64,000 bases of DNA. Origin: Epithemia pelagica. Taxonomy: Eukaryota > Bacillariophyta > Bacillariophyceae > Surirellales > Surirellaceae. The stretch is from contig OX337235.1 of the NCBI GenBank assembly GCA_946965045.2, positions 2,309,508 through 2,373,507 of the forward strand, in the 5' to 3' direction. The notes below the pieces were generated by a model. It was given only the letters and a program-made list of their open reading frames with translations, made no database searches and was not told the DNA's origin. The translations under genes were made by a program, and so were the position numbers. Positions 50,229 to 61,751 of this stretch are shown in pieces; the stretch's first letter is position 1; every line of letters starts with the position of its first letter.

Positions 50229-52449
50229 TTACACTTGCTCATTGGCTAGAGTACACAGCGCTTCCTCATAAAGGGAGGGTAGGTGTTTGCTCAGGTCCAA
50301 CATGGAAGGACGCGCTTGGAAATGAGAATAATGCTGCGGTTGCACATCTCTTACCGTCCATTGCTCTCGATGTCGTCTTGCGGAGGGCTGCTGCTTCAGC
50401 AAAAGCAAGCGTCCAGGCGGGTACATTTTCTCCCCTGTGAAGTTGGCGTGAAGATATCGCATGGTGTGAAGCAACCACCACGAATTTTCTTTTTGCTGTT
50501 TTCGACGACGAAACACCGTCGCATGAAGTAGACGTTCTCTCAGACCTTTGTCTGCACAAAGTCGATCCAAGGCGCTCGTCAACTCGGCAATGTGACCGAG
50601 GCTCATGAATCCAAAAGGATCGCCTTCAATGGCCACAGATACAATATGATTTGATGTCTCAGGTCCGATGAGAGCCGTTGCATCGAGCGGCGCAATACAA
50701 GGAGGACCATACACAAACACCGAAACCGGAAATGTTTCCAACCACAACGTGCCTAGTAGAGCAGCCACGCCACCACCCATGGAATGTCCTACAATTACCA
50801 ACGAGTAATCTGGATTTTCATTCAATTCGCGTGCAACAATCTCCTGCGTTGATTTCAACAGCCCCTGAGCTGCTTCCAGCATTCCGTGGTGAGCGGAGTT
50901 GATCTCATCATTTTCAGAGGGCCATTTGAACGATTGTGATTCCGGAAAATATCTGGAACCAGAGAAGAACCAGTTCCAAAGCCTTTGCGAAAACGACGAC
51001 GAAAGATCTCCCAAAGGCGCTTTATTTGTTTCATTGGACTGTTGTGATAGAGAAAATGTCTGTGGTGTGCAACAGAGATCAGTCAAGACATCCTGCGTCA
51101 CAAAAGGATTGCAACTTAAGTATGGACGACCTTTGGTTTATAGATCATTTCAAGAAAGCTCACAAACTACTTACCTGAAATGACCATGTTCCTCTTATCG
51201 AAAAGACGAGAGCCTTGCGCACAGGGTCGCGTGCAATGACATAACCAGGCCGATGAGTATCTGAACTCCACTCAGACGCAACAATTTCGGATTCTTTTCT
51301 TCCTGTTTTTCGCAGAAAAAATGAGGTATCACTAATTGCGACATCTCTCAATCTACCACCCGTCATCATGGGTGGCCGGGCTTCAGTTTCATTGAAGGGT
51401 CTGGGTGATCGGGTTCTACGAGGGAAACGAAATTTTGTAATTTTCCCCAAGAACGTTGTACCCTTCATTGCAAAGCCGAGCTTCCACCCATATGCAGCGG
51501 ATGCGTAAGCAGCGTAATGTGCCAGTTCATCCATCAATTTGGAGTTTTGAATCTCATCTAGGTTTTCGACATGACCATGGGAAGGTTTAGCAATGTCATA
51601 GTATTGGTTGGCGAGCCCTTCCTCCTCAAATATTTTCTGCAATCCACTGTATGCAAGGATAGAAAGGAATACCTGAGTTTGAGGGTACATACCAAAGACG
51701 TCCACCATTCCATGATCTTCGAAGCTTCGAATGATTTCTGTGATCGTAAGAATTGCCGATCTACTCCTCCCGCTAATCATCCGGGAAGCGGCCTATCGGA
51801 CAGGAAAGGCAGAGGCACAAGGCGCCAATGAGCAAAGTAAAAGCAGGAATCCAAGAGAAACGAGAAACAGACTCACGCGATCGAACCATTTCGGCCCCAG
51901 TTTCTCCAACAGAAAATCACCCGCACCCATACTCTTTAATACCAATCCTGAAGCGAGAGCAGGATCGAGGTCGAAATGATATTTTTCCTGTATATCATCG
52001 ATATTATGCCGTACAACTACGCGAGTTGATTGTCCAAATACAGGAGTTTCTAGCTCCCCTCCGTTTCTTAAATGTAAACTTGTGACACGAGCAGGAGTGT
52101 GAGATGCTACTTTTTGAGCTATTGGCTCACATGCGTGGTTGACACTTTCACTGTTTGCGGAGAAACAGTAGTTCTGGTCATGAATCAAACCAGAATCGTC
52201 AGTCATAAGCGCACCCTCATTTTCCCCCGTGTCCATGGAGGATTGTCCCTCATCATTGAAAGATATTGAAACTGACGATATCAGACGCAGCACGTCGCAG
52301 CGCTTCTGCTTCCACCAGTGTGGTGATGCTTCAACGACATGAGATAAGGTTGGGAAAAGAACTACGCTCAGAAACACCGAGATGATGACCAGAAATCGGG
52401 TCGACAAACGCCTGGGTCGATAGAAGTACATATTTGCAACATCTCTCAA
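50229..52449 (-). CDS. Class 3 lipase, sn1-DAG-lipase-like, 3 exons
   Basis: Joining 52449-51877, 51792-51175 and 51092-50229 gives 684 aa. Introns are 84 bp (GTGAGTCT...CCGATAG) and 82 bp (GTAAGTAG...ACGCAG), both phase 0. The second splice rebuilds FSIRGTWSFQDVLTDL, the conserved RGT...D oxyanion region. The nucleophile elbow is VIVGHSMGGGVAALLG, followed by VYGPPC and VAIEGDPFGFMSLGHIAEL, which carries the catalytic Asp as in DAGL enzymes. The N-terminus (RRLSTRFLVIISVFLSVVLFPTL) is a signal peptide or anchor. The likely reaction is hydrolysis of diacylglycerol or galactolipids at a membrane. The first intron includes an in-frame TAG, so splicing is required for full length. Confidence 0.85.
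51093..51174 (-). other. Intron 2 of the lipase gene
   Basis: 82-bp GTAAGT...CGCAG intron. Removing it gives the continuous RGTWSFQDVLTDL motif. Confidence 0.85.
51793..51876 (-). other. Intron 1 of the lipase gene
   Basis: 84-bp GTGAGT...GATAG intron between GPKWFDR and AASRMISG. Without it the reading ends at the TAG formed by the acceptor. Confidence 0.8.
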
Positions 52450-52715
52450 GATGAAGATCGTTCATTGAAGGTCTATCAAGTGAAGGTTTCAACTTGAATG
52501 TGATTCGACAATAATTTTGACCTCGGCCCATTTTTTCGAATGTGGACTGTTCCGCGACCAGAGGGTGCGTGCGGCGAGCGAGACGGATATACACATAGCA
52601 CAGGTAGCAATAGGACCGCATTAGATGGGTGCCTTTCGGCGAACAATTTCCAAAGGGTTTCACACTATGGTGCTTCGAAGTAAGAAAACAACATGGCCCA
52701 TATGAGCAGTTAACG

Positions 52716-54353
52716 TTAAGCTTCGCCCATCGTCTTTGGCTCCAGAGTTGGTCTTCGATCTATGGTGTAGAAAGCACGCCACGTAGCTAGACAGGCCGTC
52801 AAGAATCGACCCGCAAACAGTGTGACAATGCCAACCGACCAAATTCCGTGGATGGATGTTTGTCGGGATATTTGCCAGACAGCAGCAACGGTTGTAAGCA
52901 TGGTTCCACCGGCTAATATTCGAAATTGGTTTCCTCCCACGGCCAATGATTCCATGACCAATGTGAGACTCACAAGGATTTGTTGCACTGCCAAGTGAGG
53001 CATGAGCTTGTGAATATACCCCCGAACCACCGGGTCATTCGTAAATATCCGTGGAACGGCCAAATGCAGCCCATCCAAGATGAACATGGATACCAGTCCT
53101 TGAATGACAGCAAATTTGGTCATGTAACTAATAAGGGAGGAAGCTTCTCTCTTATCTCGTCTCGCGTACGATTGGCTCATAAGCACCTGAGCGGATACAG
53201 CCGGTCCGTCAAGTATCAAGGCGAAAACAAGCCAAACGGTAAGGCCTACTTGATGAGCGGCAACAAACGCTGGGCCTAGCCGTGTCGCACGTCGCGAAGC
53301 AATGGTCCACCCGAGTAAAAGCGAGCCTTGTTTCGTTAGCATTGCCCCGTTTGCTGCCAAAATGGTACGGATAACCTCAGCTGTAGGACGTTTCTCTGAA
53401 CTTTGGTCTGCCGTGGGAGGAGATGACGCAATTGGTTGGATAGGGGCTTTCTTTTGCTGCGGCAGCATCTTCCGTCTGAGCAGCGAGGAAAGGTAAAAGA
53501 ACGCAGCACCAAATTGTGCAATCGCAGTGGCCGCAGCGGCCCCTGCCACGCCCCAGCCAATTGGTTTAAACATCAAAACAGGGTCAAGCACAAGATTGAT
53601 CAATGCTGCAATTAGGCTCGCAAGAAGAGGAATTGTTGTGTTACCATAACCTCGAAAAACACCTTCAGCAACAACGATAAAAAGTACCGCCGGAGCTGAA
53701 AATGCTCGTGTGAAGAGATAGCTAGCGGCTGCAGGATATTGCGGAGAAAACTGACGACTGACTCCCATAACGTTCAGACCAAAGTTTCCAAATCCAAGTA
53801 GAACTCCCAGTAGAAGGATTCCAATCCCAATGCCCAATCCGAGACTGATGGATGTCACGGATCGCACATCATCTTTTGACTGCTGGAGACTCGTACCCAC
53901 AAGTGATGTGGTTGCTGCTGTTGTTGCCCTGAAAGAATTAAAAGCCAGGTGGAATATCCCAGTACATGATCCTAGTGCGGCAAGTTCCAAAGATCCCAGA
54001 CGACCGACATACGCTGTGTCCATCAGTGATAGGAGAGGATCTGCCAACATCCCAATCACCGCAGGTATGGCAATTGAAAGGGTTGGTTTGGTCCAATTAT
54101 AGGTTCTCTTAGATGGCAAGCTTTCGGAAGAAGATAAGCTCAGTCTTCTGGATGGTTTTCTTTGTACATCTTTCGAAGGAAGTATCTTGTTGCCGGTCAG
54201 AAGATGAGGAGAATGGCGCCGCGATGAAACGAAAAGAACTCTGTCATCATGACGAACATTTAGATCGGTTCGACAAAAGGCAGCGTCTGATCCGCCCCAA
54301 ATGAGAACCAACAAGATGAATGCCACTATCCATTTCAACCAATGATTCCTCAT
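52716..54353 (-). CDS. MATE-family efflux transporter, plastid-targeted
   Basis: A 545-aa protein with about twelve hydrophobic segments from residue 90 on. The first repeat begins SIAIPAVIGMLADPLLSLMDTAYVGRLGSLELAALG, the classic DinF/MATE opening (shown here in two overlapping parts: SIAIPAVIGMLADPLLSLMD and DTAYVGRLGSLELAALG). The second repeat has TKQGSLLLGWTIASR and AAHQVGLTVWLVF. The closest plant parallels are the chloroplast EDS5/DTX-type MATEs. The N-terminus (MRNHWLKWIVAFILLVLIWG) is a signal peptide followed by GSDAAFCRTD, an ASAFAP-like site with Phe, then a Ser/Arg-rich transit region. Export of an organic substrate coupled to H+ or Na+ across a plastid membrane is inferred; the substrate is unknown. 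Confidence 0.88.
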   Translation of the reverse strand: MRNHWLKWIVAFILLVLIWGGSDAAFCRTDLNVRHDDRVLFVSSRRHSPHLLTGNKILPSKDVQRKPSRRLSLSSSESLPSKRTYNWTKPTLSIAIPAVIGMLADPLLSLMDTAYVGRLGSLELAALGSCTGIFHLAFNSFRATTAATTSLVGTSLQQSKDDVRSVTSISLGLGIGIGILLLGVLLGFGNFGLNVMGVSRQFSPQYPAAASYLFTRAFSAPAVLFIVVAEGVFRGYGNTTIPLLASLIAALINLVLDPVLMFKPIGWGVAGAAAATAIAQFGAAFFYLSSLLRRKMLPQQKKAPIQPIASSPPTADQSSEKRPTAEVIRTILAANGAMLTKQGSLLLGWTIASRRATRLGPAFVAAHQVGLTVWLVFALILDGPAVSAQVLMSQSYARRDKREASSLISYMTKFAVIQGLVSMFILDGLHLAVPRIFTNDPVVRGYIHKLMPHLAVQQILVSLTLVMESLAVGGNQFRILAGGTMLTTVAAVWQISRQTSIHGIWSVGIVTLFAGRFLTACLATWRAFYTIDRRPTLEPKTMGEA

Positions 54354-54892
54354 TATGCCTCAAGCCGGTGAATATTGGCCTCGATGGGTGGTAGGTGTCG
54401 ATCTCGTGAATTGGTGAGATGCGAAACGTGGATCTGTGCGCCAATGTCGAAGTTCTTTTCCGCGACTAAGATATGGCGCCATTTCCAATGGGTCCCATGC
54501 GCGACCCTTTCGCGATATCGATGCAAAAATCCTTTCCCCAAGCTAGTTAGGGACGCTAGCTCTATACGCTAAATTCGATACAACCTAGGAGTGCAAGGAG
54601 TACTCTCCTATATACTCCTATACTCCTACAAGGATGAGGCAGACTAAGAGAATTGAAAGCTTCATGGAAGCAACGCAACTGTCAGAATGGACATACCAAG
54701 GTTTCTCTCGTGCCTCTATCTGTCTTGTCCAGAGCAACGAACAGAAGCTAGATTTTCGTGTCAAGGACGACACCATCCCCCGAGCATCTCATCCATAAGC
54801 GCCTGATTTGCAAAGATCTCAACCGAGGTGCTTCTGCAACAACAACAGTATAGACCTCAATAGTTGAAGGATACCAGAATGAGCTTGTTTCT
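54354..54892. other. Intergenic; MATE promoter and ALG9 3' end
   Basis: 539 bp. Clustered ACTCCTA/TAGGAGT heptamers occur at 54586-54628. No gene supported. Confidence 0.45.
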
Positions 54893-56638
54893 TTAGAGCT
54901 TTGCAAGAACATAGTTGAGATGTCGAATTTCGCCAGATTGAATGGCTCGTTCATTCCAAAAGGGGATATAAAGAATCCGGTGCAGTCCGGACGTTGCTCC
55001 TGCATCCAGGAAGGAGGCTCGAGCCCAAATGGTGCTGTTTGGAGGGACACATTCTGATTCTGCTAAATCCACTACCCAGTCGCAGTCTTCCATGTTGACA
55101 TACCGTTCGGTTTGCTCCAGGTTTCGGTCATTAAAGGGCTGCAAGACATGACGACTTTCAGGTTTTGAGCCGAATTCACTAAACGCTTGTGGAAGTTGGC
55201 CAGTGAAACTTGACCTAAGAAACCCCAAATGGGTATTCTTTGGTAGGAAGAAGGAAGACGGAAATCGATACCACTCCCCACAAGTACACACCATTTGCAT
55301 AGCCGGTGCAGGTGAGGAGTCCATTGTAGCCATGGTAGTTGTTGCCCTCGCAAGATTGGTATAGATAGCTATCGGTGCCATGTAGTACTGGCTCAGTGCT
55401 ATCGTTCGTGACAATGAGAATGTACAAGCAATCATTGCAACAAATGCATGAATACCAGTTCGGATCTTGCCTTTTCCTTGCCGTGAAACCTTGGCGAGCA
55501 CCAAGTCCATCAAGCCAATACTTGCATCGACACACCACGCAGCTGCAAAGCAGAGAATTGGATACATCGGAAACAAGAAACGTTCTTCCTTGTGCGGTCT
55601 CGGAACAGTAATCGACAGCCATAATAAGAGTGGCGCCAGCATGACACTCACTAGCGTCCAGTCGCCTCGTCCTACTGCCATCAACAAGGGCATGCCAAGA
55701 ACACCCAAAGGAACGACCACATTAAAATTGAGCACCAAATTCTTGACATAATAGCTCACCGGCTCGACACCATACAACTCATCTCCTCCACCTGCAGCAT
55801 TATACTCAAAGATATTCAGAGTAGCCGAAGTCCATCGTCCATAATGTTGAGCATCAATCCACATTACGGCATACTGCATCACGACCGTAACCAACGCAGT
55901 CCACATGAGCAACTTAGTAGCTGACAAAAGGGAACTCTCCCCTTGGAACAGAATCGACAAGCCCATTGGTACCAGCAGGACTACCCCAAACGGCCAACCA
56001 ATGGCTAAAGTGGACGTGACAGCAAGGAAACAAAAACAATAATTCCACCGATGAAGAAAGAGGGAACAACACACTAGCCATACCATAATCCATGTCGAAC
56101 TAGGTAAGTAGGCAGCTGCAGCATGATTCATTCCGGTACCGAACAACATGAGCACACCTGTCCAGAAAGCCACTCGAACAGATATCTTATGTGACAACGA
56201 AAACAACCAGATAAGCTCACAGCAGGCCATAGATGCACCAAGGAAACTTCTGAGTAAGAAAAACTGCTCAGTTTTGTCATCAAGGGTGGGTGATTGCAAC
56301 GATGTGGTTGCAAGATCACGGGAAGATAGCAAAAACCACTTGGGCAGAAGAAGTGACGACACGGAAAAGTGAATCAAAACATTCTCTGCCACCCATTTCA
56401 TTGGGTAAATGTATGCATATGTCCGCAAGGCATATTCATTGGCGTATTCCCATGTTTGCTGACCTCCTCCGTGTAGGATATGATGCAACGGTTCCCAGTA
56501 GTTGTAGACTTCGTCACAGTCCATTATTGGCATTCGATTGGCCCAAACTACGCGCCAGAGGATATAGATAGGCGGGACAAGAGCTACCACAAGCAAGGAA
56601 GGAACCTGTTTCGGGGATTCATGTTCTTGATTCTTCAT
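54893..56638 (-). CDS. ALG9: ALG9-type alpha-1,2-mannosyltransferase (GT22)
   Basis: A 581-aa multi-pass protein. The luminal N-terminal motif MDCDEVYNYWEPLHHILHGG, then QQTWEYANEYALRTYAYIYP, is the ALG9 signature (Asp-Glu catalytic pair and WEY). HKEERFLFPMYPI is the GT22 family motif. About ten hydrophobic segments are visible. In the ER lumen ALG9 adds alpha-1,2 mannoses from dolichol-phosphate-mannose to the lipid-linked N-glycan precursor. The length is typical for the family. The start codon is about 90 bp from the truncated end of the second non-LTR element, so little native promoter remains unless the element itself contributes. Confidence 0.88.
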   Translation of the reverse strand: MKNQEHESPKQVPSLLVVALVPPIYILWRVVWANRMPIMDCDEVYNYWEPLHHILHGGGQQTWEYANEYALRTYAYIYPMKWVAENVLIHFSVSSLLLPKWFLLSSRDLATTSLQSPTLDDKTEQFFLLRSFLGASMACCELIWLFSLSHKISVRVAFWTGVLMLFGTGMNHAAAAYLPSSTWIMVWLVCCSLFLHRWNYCFCFLAVTSTLAIGWPFGVVLLVPMGLSILFQGESSLLSATKLLMWTALVTVVMQYAVMWIDAQHYGRWTSATLNIFEYNAAGGGDELYGVEPVSYYVKNLVLNFNVVVPLGVLGMPLLMAVGRGDWTLVSVMLAPLLLWLSITVPRPHKEERFLFPMYPILCFAAAWCVDASIGLMDLVLAKVSRQGKGKIRTGIHAFVAMIACTFSLSRTIALSQYYMAPIAIYTNLARATTTMATMDSSPAPAMQMVCTCGEWYRFPSSFFLPKNTHLGFLRSSFTGQLPQAFSEFGSKPESRHVLQPFNDRNLEQTERYVNMEDCDWVVDLAESECVPPNSTIWARASFLDAGATSGLHRILYIPFWNERAIQSGEIRHLNYVLAKL

Positions 56639-56737
56639 TATTTATTCCATTTGTCTGACTCTTTTCCCTCTGCGATCAGAGATATTTGGATCTTTCTGAG
56701 AGTGTTTTGGTCGCGTTTGTCAGCTCAGTAGCTAGAT

Positions 56738-58261
56738 ATGCTTATCGAATGGCAAGTCGATCTTATCAACGTGGCAATTACGAATCGACATTCTTATGAA
56801 CGATGGCAGCATGTGGTCAACGTTATGATTCTAAAAGAACCTGACAACTACAAGATTAACAGGTTACGAGTCATTCATTTATATGAACAAGACTACAACC
56901 TCATCCTTGCAATCAAATGGCGTGACCTTATTCGTCAGAGCACCAATAAACAACTGCTTCACCCAACCCAATTTGGAGGTGTCCCTGGTCGAGACGCTGT
57001 AATACCGACGTTGATTGAAGAACTCCAGTATGAGATTTCTCGGGCAAGCAAGAGACCCTTGGTGCATTTAGACTATGACGCCACTGCTTGCTACGATCGG
57101 ATTACTATGAACCTCGGGAGCTTGGTATCCCGCAGTTTCGGGCAACATCGTTCCATCGCATTCATCAATGCTCGGACCCTTGAAGAGGCCAAGTATTACC
57201 TCAAAACCCAGTTAGGCGTCTTGGAACGCCACTACAAGCACTGTCTCCTGTATCCAATATACGGCTCTGGACAAGGAGTAGGAAACTCTCCTGCTCTTTG
57301 GTGTGTCATCAGTACCATGCTCTTTGAAACGTACGACGAGTCAGCATACGGCGCCTCGTTCAGCTCACCGGATTGCAAACTAACCACCAAAGTTTTCATG
57401 GTCGGTTTCGTTGACGATACAAGCGGTAGCGTGAATGACTTTCACCTACCAACTCCAGCCCCATTGGAACACTATATTGATCGAGCTACATCTGACGCCC
57501 GGAGGTGGAATTCTATTCTTGGACTATCAGGAGGTGCTCTGAATAGCCGCAAATGCTCCTACCGTTTCCTACATTACACGTTTACCATGGATGGCCTTGC
57601 CACTCCTACTGCTGGAAGCTTCGGCCCATCAATTACAATTCAATTTACACCATCGGAACAGCCACAAGCTCTGAGACAATTGTCCGCATTTGCTAGTCAC
57701 AAGACTCTCGGCGTACAAAAAGCTCCCGCCTCCACAAACAAGAGTCTCTATGAAGCCTTGCAAAAGAAAAATAGAGCACATGCACTGGTCATGGCCCGAA
57801 GTCCGTTTACTAAACGCGACGCTTGGGCATACTACCACTCAATCTACCTGCCCAGCATTACCTATCCATTTCCCTCCTCCACAATCTCCAACGAGAACTG
57901 TGACAAACTACAACGGCTGTTCAAATCTGCCTTCCTCCCCAAATATGGCTACAACCGTAACATGTCAAACGCCGTAGTGTATGGTCCTACGGAATATGGT
58001 GGCTTGGGACTACGAACTCTATCTACCGAACGAAGCATTTCCCAGATTTATACTTTTCTTGCTTGCCTTCGGTCACCTGGCGTTGCTTCTGATTTGTCTC
58101 AGATAACTGTGTCCTGGGGCCAATACCTTGCCGGTACTAGTTTTCCCATTCTATCGAACCCTCATCCATCCCTTCCCTATTTGGAACCGATGGTGTGGCT
58201 GCCTCAAGTACGCGAGTTTCTTGAAAAATTGATGGTGGAATTGAGCTGTCAAACGACTTAA
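56738..58261 (+). pseudogene. Copy B reverse transcriptase region
   Basis: 507 codons with HLDYDATACYDRI, GSGQGVGNSPA and GFVDDTSGS (RT motifs A, B and C). The frame is lost near 58250. A further homologous stretch follows in another frame (58297-58515, LVNACRLYLGVTLLSDI). Confidence 0.85.
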
Positions 58262-58484
58262 TCCCTCAACTACAACGCACCAATGACAAATTTCTTATGG
58301 ATAAGGCGATTACAGGGATTTTTACGGATTTGGAACTACAACTTGTGAACGCTTGCCGTTTGTACCTCGGCGTAACACTCCTGAGCGACATCACAAACCC
58401 AAAAGGAGACTTGGTCGAATCCTTTGCACTACAGGGACTGGCTCCGTCAACTTCTACTGAGAAAGGGTTACGCCCGTATCCACT

Positions 58485-60324
58485 CTGGAAACTCCCCTTG
58501 GTAAATGGCTCGTGACGGGTCCCAATACACACCGACTATGGAAAGAATATCTTGTCCCGAGCGAAGCTATGCTGTATCGAACAAACAACAACGGTTACAC
58601 ATTGTGCATGTATGTACATTCATCCTTCGTACCGACGACACTGACAACACAACAGCTTCCTGCAACTGCAATCCCAGTTCAGACCGTTCCTAACGCCGTC
58701 GGGTATACACTTCTGCCTTACCAATCTGCACCCGACACAACTACTGCCCCTCGATTACGCACATTCGAGTTGTTCGTGAAAGACTTACCTACATGGGAAC
58801 GACAACTCCTTCACGGATTTCGTCTCCTGTGCGACCTGGACTACCTTCTCACTGTCTTGAACACTTCCGAGACACTTTCCCTTGTCGCTTGTAGTGACGG
58901 GTCAGCTCCCCAATTCACTGGCACTTTTGGTTGTATCTGCAGCACCGACGATGGATCCCGTATATTTGGCCTCAATGGCCCCGCACCTGGCTACCGTTCA
59001 AATTCTTTCCGAGCCGAAAGCTACGGCTTCCTTGCTTTGCTCCGTGTGCTTATTCGGTTGTGCGAATATCATGCCTACAATTTACCTCCATCCCTAATAA
59101 TCTACACCGATTCCGAAAGTCTTCTGAAGACGATCTCTAAGAGACTGGAATGGACTCTGGACTTTCCTTATAGCACTATGCATCCGGATTGGGATTTACA
59201 GCAGAGTATTACCTCTTCTCTACGGCAATTTACCACCATGCCAGCCGCGGTTCATGTCAAGGGACATCAAGACCGCTACGCTCCGTTTGATACTCTTTCT
59301 CTACCAGCCCAACTCAACGTTGAAGCGGATACGTTAGCAGCTGAATACGTCTATTCAGACGAGGTATCCCACACTCACGCCCCTCTGATCACTGGCTCTA
59401 TTGCCACTTTGCGAACTCCCAAAGGTACAATCCACTCCAACTATAGATCTGTTCTCCGGCATCTTGCCCACGATCCTACGATCTGCCATTATCTCTGTAA
59501 CAAGTTCAAGTGGACTCCTACGGTTCTTGATGAGATTGATTGGACATCTCATGGGACTGCCAATCGAGCGTTTTTCTCCCGTCGTCACTTTATATCCAAA
59601 TTCATCTTCGAATGGCTTCCCCTCGGAAATCTTAAATCCCGATACGCAGAATACTATGTCGATCATTGCCCGGCTTGCTCTACTCCAATTCTTGAGGATG
59701 CAGAGCACTTTCTTCGGTGCCCTAGTCGGCGCTCCTGGACCGGACCTATGATGGACGATCTTCGCTCACACTGGGACACTCAATCCGTCGATCCGCAACT
59801 TCAGACCCTGTTTTCTGACTCGCTTCTCCACTGGCTCTCAGATACTCCTCTTCTCCAAATCTTATCCCAACTATCTCCAACCACTCATCACCTCCCAAAC
59901 CATCATTGGATGGAAACAAATGTTTTACGGCCGCCTCAGTCTCTACTGGGTCCGCCTCCAAGATTCTTATCTCCTCTCTCAGGATTTTCACTCACCCAAA
60001 CTGCGAGAATCTCTCTTTGTTTCTGGTTCGATCAAGATCCTATGGGCACACTTGCACAAACTTTCGATTAAACGCAATGAAGACACCCATGGTTCCAACC
60101 CTGAAACTCAAGAAGTCGCAGCTTATGCCCAGGCTCAACGCGAAGTAGAGGCGCTGTATGATATACGCCACCTTGTACAACCTTCCGACCACTCTCTTTT
60201 CTATTCATCCCTCGAACAACACTTTGCCACCGACACTACTTCCATCTCTCTCCGATCATGGATCAATACATGGCGTCCCGTCATTCATCGCTCTGCACAC
60301 TACAATATAGGAGTATCTATCTAG
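58485..60324 (+). pseudogene. Copy B RNase H and C-terminal region
   Basis: In one frame to about 59850: VACSDGSA, FRAESYG, IYTDSES (catalytic D, E, D), VKGHQDR, LNVEADTLA and a CPAC...EHFLRC cluster. The rest (AYAQAQREVEALYDIRHLVQ...RSWINTWRPVI) continues in another frame up to 60324, so there is one more frameshift near 59850. Confidence 0.8.
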
Positions 60325-60354
60325 CACGCTGCTCAGCGCACTGGTAGTTAGTCC

Positions 60355-60428
60355 GGGCCCGGCGCGTCGGTCGGCTCACTCCGCGCGGGTGAGTGCGGCA
60401 GCGTTAAAATAGACTATAGTTTTTTTTA
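60355..60428 (+). other. Conserved 3' end of the non-LTR family
   Basis: Shared with copy A (minus strand, 9233-9162): CCCGGCGCGTCGGTCGGC, a 17-nt variable segment, then GTGCGGCAGCGTTAAAATAG and a T-run. The variable segment has equal length in both copies and can fold into a hairpin in each. It probably includes the signal recognised by the element's RT. Confidence 0.6.
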
Positions 60429-60526
60429 TCTCTACAGAGGGTAGCTACCATATTCCTTGTCCAGTAGGAGGAAAACACTTTGCAATTGCCGACGAAGATG
60501 ATTTGTCACCGATGAGTAATCTATGG

Positions 60527-61751
60527 TCAGTCACTATTACTAGCAGTCGAGACTTTGCTAATGTCACGATGATACGCGGCAGTAGCACCCGTTTTGCGCA
60601 CAGTATGGTTGTTCCCGTATCCAAACAGCTCGTTGGCGTATTTGCAATCATCTACCTTGCCATCGGCGGTCCTAAATTTGGCCTTCACCAAGGCAAAGTA
60701 TGCGCTCATAGTGAGAAGCGAGTCGGAACCAGCTTGATGTTCCGCCCCAAGTCGTTGACATTTCAAATCGTCCGCCAATTTCTGCAAGCCACCCGAAAAG
60801 TACCCATCCAAGATGCTTGTCATGTATTTGACATCATAGATTGTTGGGAAGTATATTTTAAGTAATTCGAAGAAACCTTTCTCCTCTTTTGGTAGAACTT
60901 GAGTTGTAAGAAGTTTCAACAAGTATCCATAATCGTACCCAGAATGGAACGACACCCATTTTACACGATCATCCAACACAAGACCGGATACCATCAGTAG
61001 TTCCCCGAACAAGAGAGGGTCAATTCCTCGCTTTGCATGGTCCTCGAAGGATATCCCTGACTTTTGCAACAGATCTATCGAATCCTGTGCATACATGTCA
61101 TCTTCCAAACTAAATTTGAAATTGAACTGCCAGCAAGGACACCCAGGAGCAAAATTTCCATCTGCATCGGCAAAGGATAAACCAAGCTGTATGATTTTCA
61201 ACAGATCCACATTGACTTCCAAGGATTTGTAGTGGTAGTCAGCTGTAAAAGACTCCGACACTGGCTTGGCAACAACACCAGGGAACTCGGTATCCATGGC
61301 CACATAACTACATGGTGATGCCGAAGATACTCCGATCGGTAAGAATATCCCTGTAACGAAAGAACAGCGTATTGCAGAGTGTTGAAGTCACTTACGGATA
61401 TTTTTCAACAACACTGCGAACGACAGCCATCTCCTCTTCTACATTTTCAGCCCAAACGTTGCGGATTTCCAAAGTTTCTCCGTTGTATTGAAATGTGTAT
61501 TTGGAAACCGCGTTGGAATTGGAATTTGAATCAGGAGCAGCACTGGTGCCGCGGCTTGGATACGGTGAGGTTGATCGACTCCGAGTCCCTCCTACATTTG
61601 GCGAATTGGCAATTCCCATGGTGTAGGCAGTCCCTCCGTTGGTGCTCCCCCCAGACGTCCAAGAACCTGTTCGGTGATAACTTTGCGGATTGAATGGTGG
61701 CGATTCCGCGGCCAAAACCGACTTGGGATACCCGGTCCCCGTGGTCGCCAT
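60527..61751 (-). CDS. CAF1: CAF1/CNOT7 deadenylase (CCR4-NOT subunit), 2 exons
   Basis: Joining 61751-61396 and 61307-60527 gives 378 aa across an 88-bp intron (GTAAGTGA donor, CATGTAG acceptor). The splice restores VVEKYPYVAMDTEFPGVVA. DEDD catalytic residues are visible: D and E in MDTEFPG, D in FHSGYDYGYLL, and D with preceding His in EHQAGSDSLLT. It removes poly(A) tails in the cytoplasmic CCR4-NOT complex. The N-terminal 80 residues are a Ser/Gly/Pro-rich extension before YNGETLEIRNVWAENVEEEM. The C-terminus is of normal length. Its 3' end lies about 100 bp from the end of non-LTR copy B. Confidence 0.92.
61308..61395 (-). other. Intron of the CAF1 gene
   Basis: 88-bp intron. Removing it joins KYP to YVAMDTEFPG in frame. 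Confidence 0.85.

Larger units (their letters stand above)
56728..60428 (+). mobile_element. Non-LTR retrotransposon copy B, 5'-truncated and decayed
   Basis: Related to copy A at 9.2-21.5 kb but clearly diverged in protein sequence. It starts abruptly within the pre-RT region (LIEWQVDLINVAITN matches LIDWQVGLLNVALEN in copy A). It ends with the same 3' UTR as copy A and a T-run at 60420-60427. At least three frameshifts are visible (near 58250, 58485 and 59850). It fills nearly all the space between ALG9 and CAF1. Confidence 0.85.

Noticed and set aside
51793-51795. In-frame TAG as a gene-breaking stop in the lipase gene
   Set aside because: It overlaps the acceptor of a well-formed 84-bp intron whose removal gives a continuous protein.
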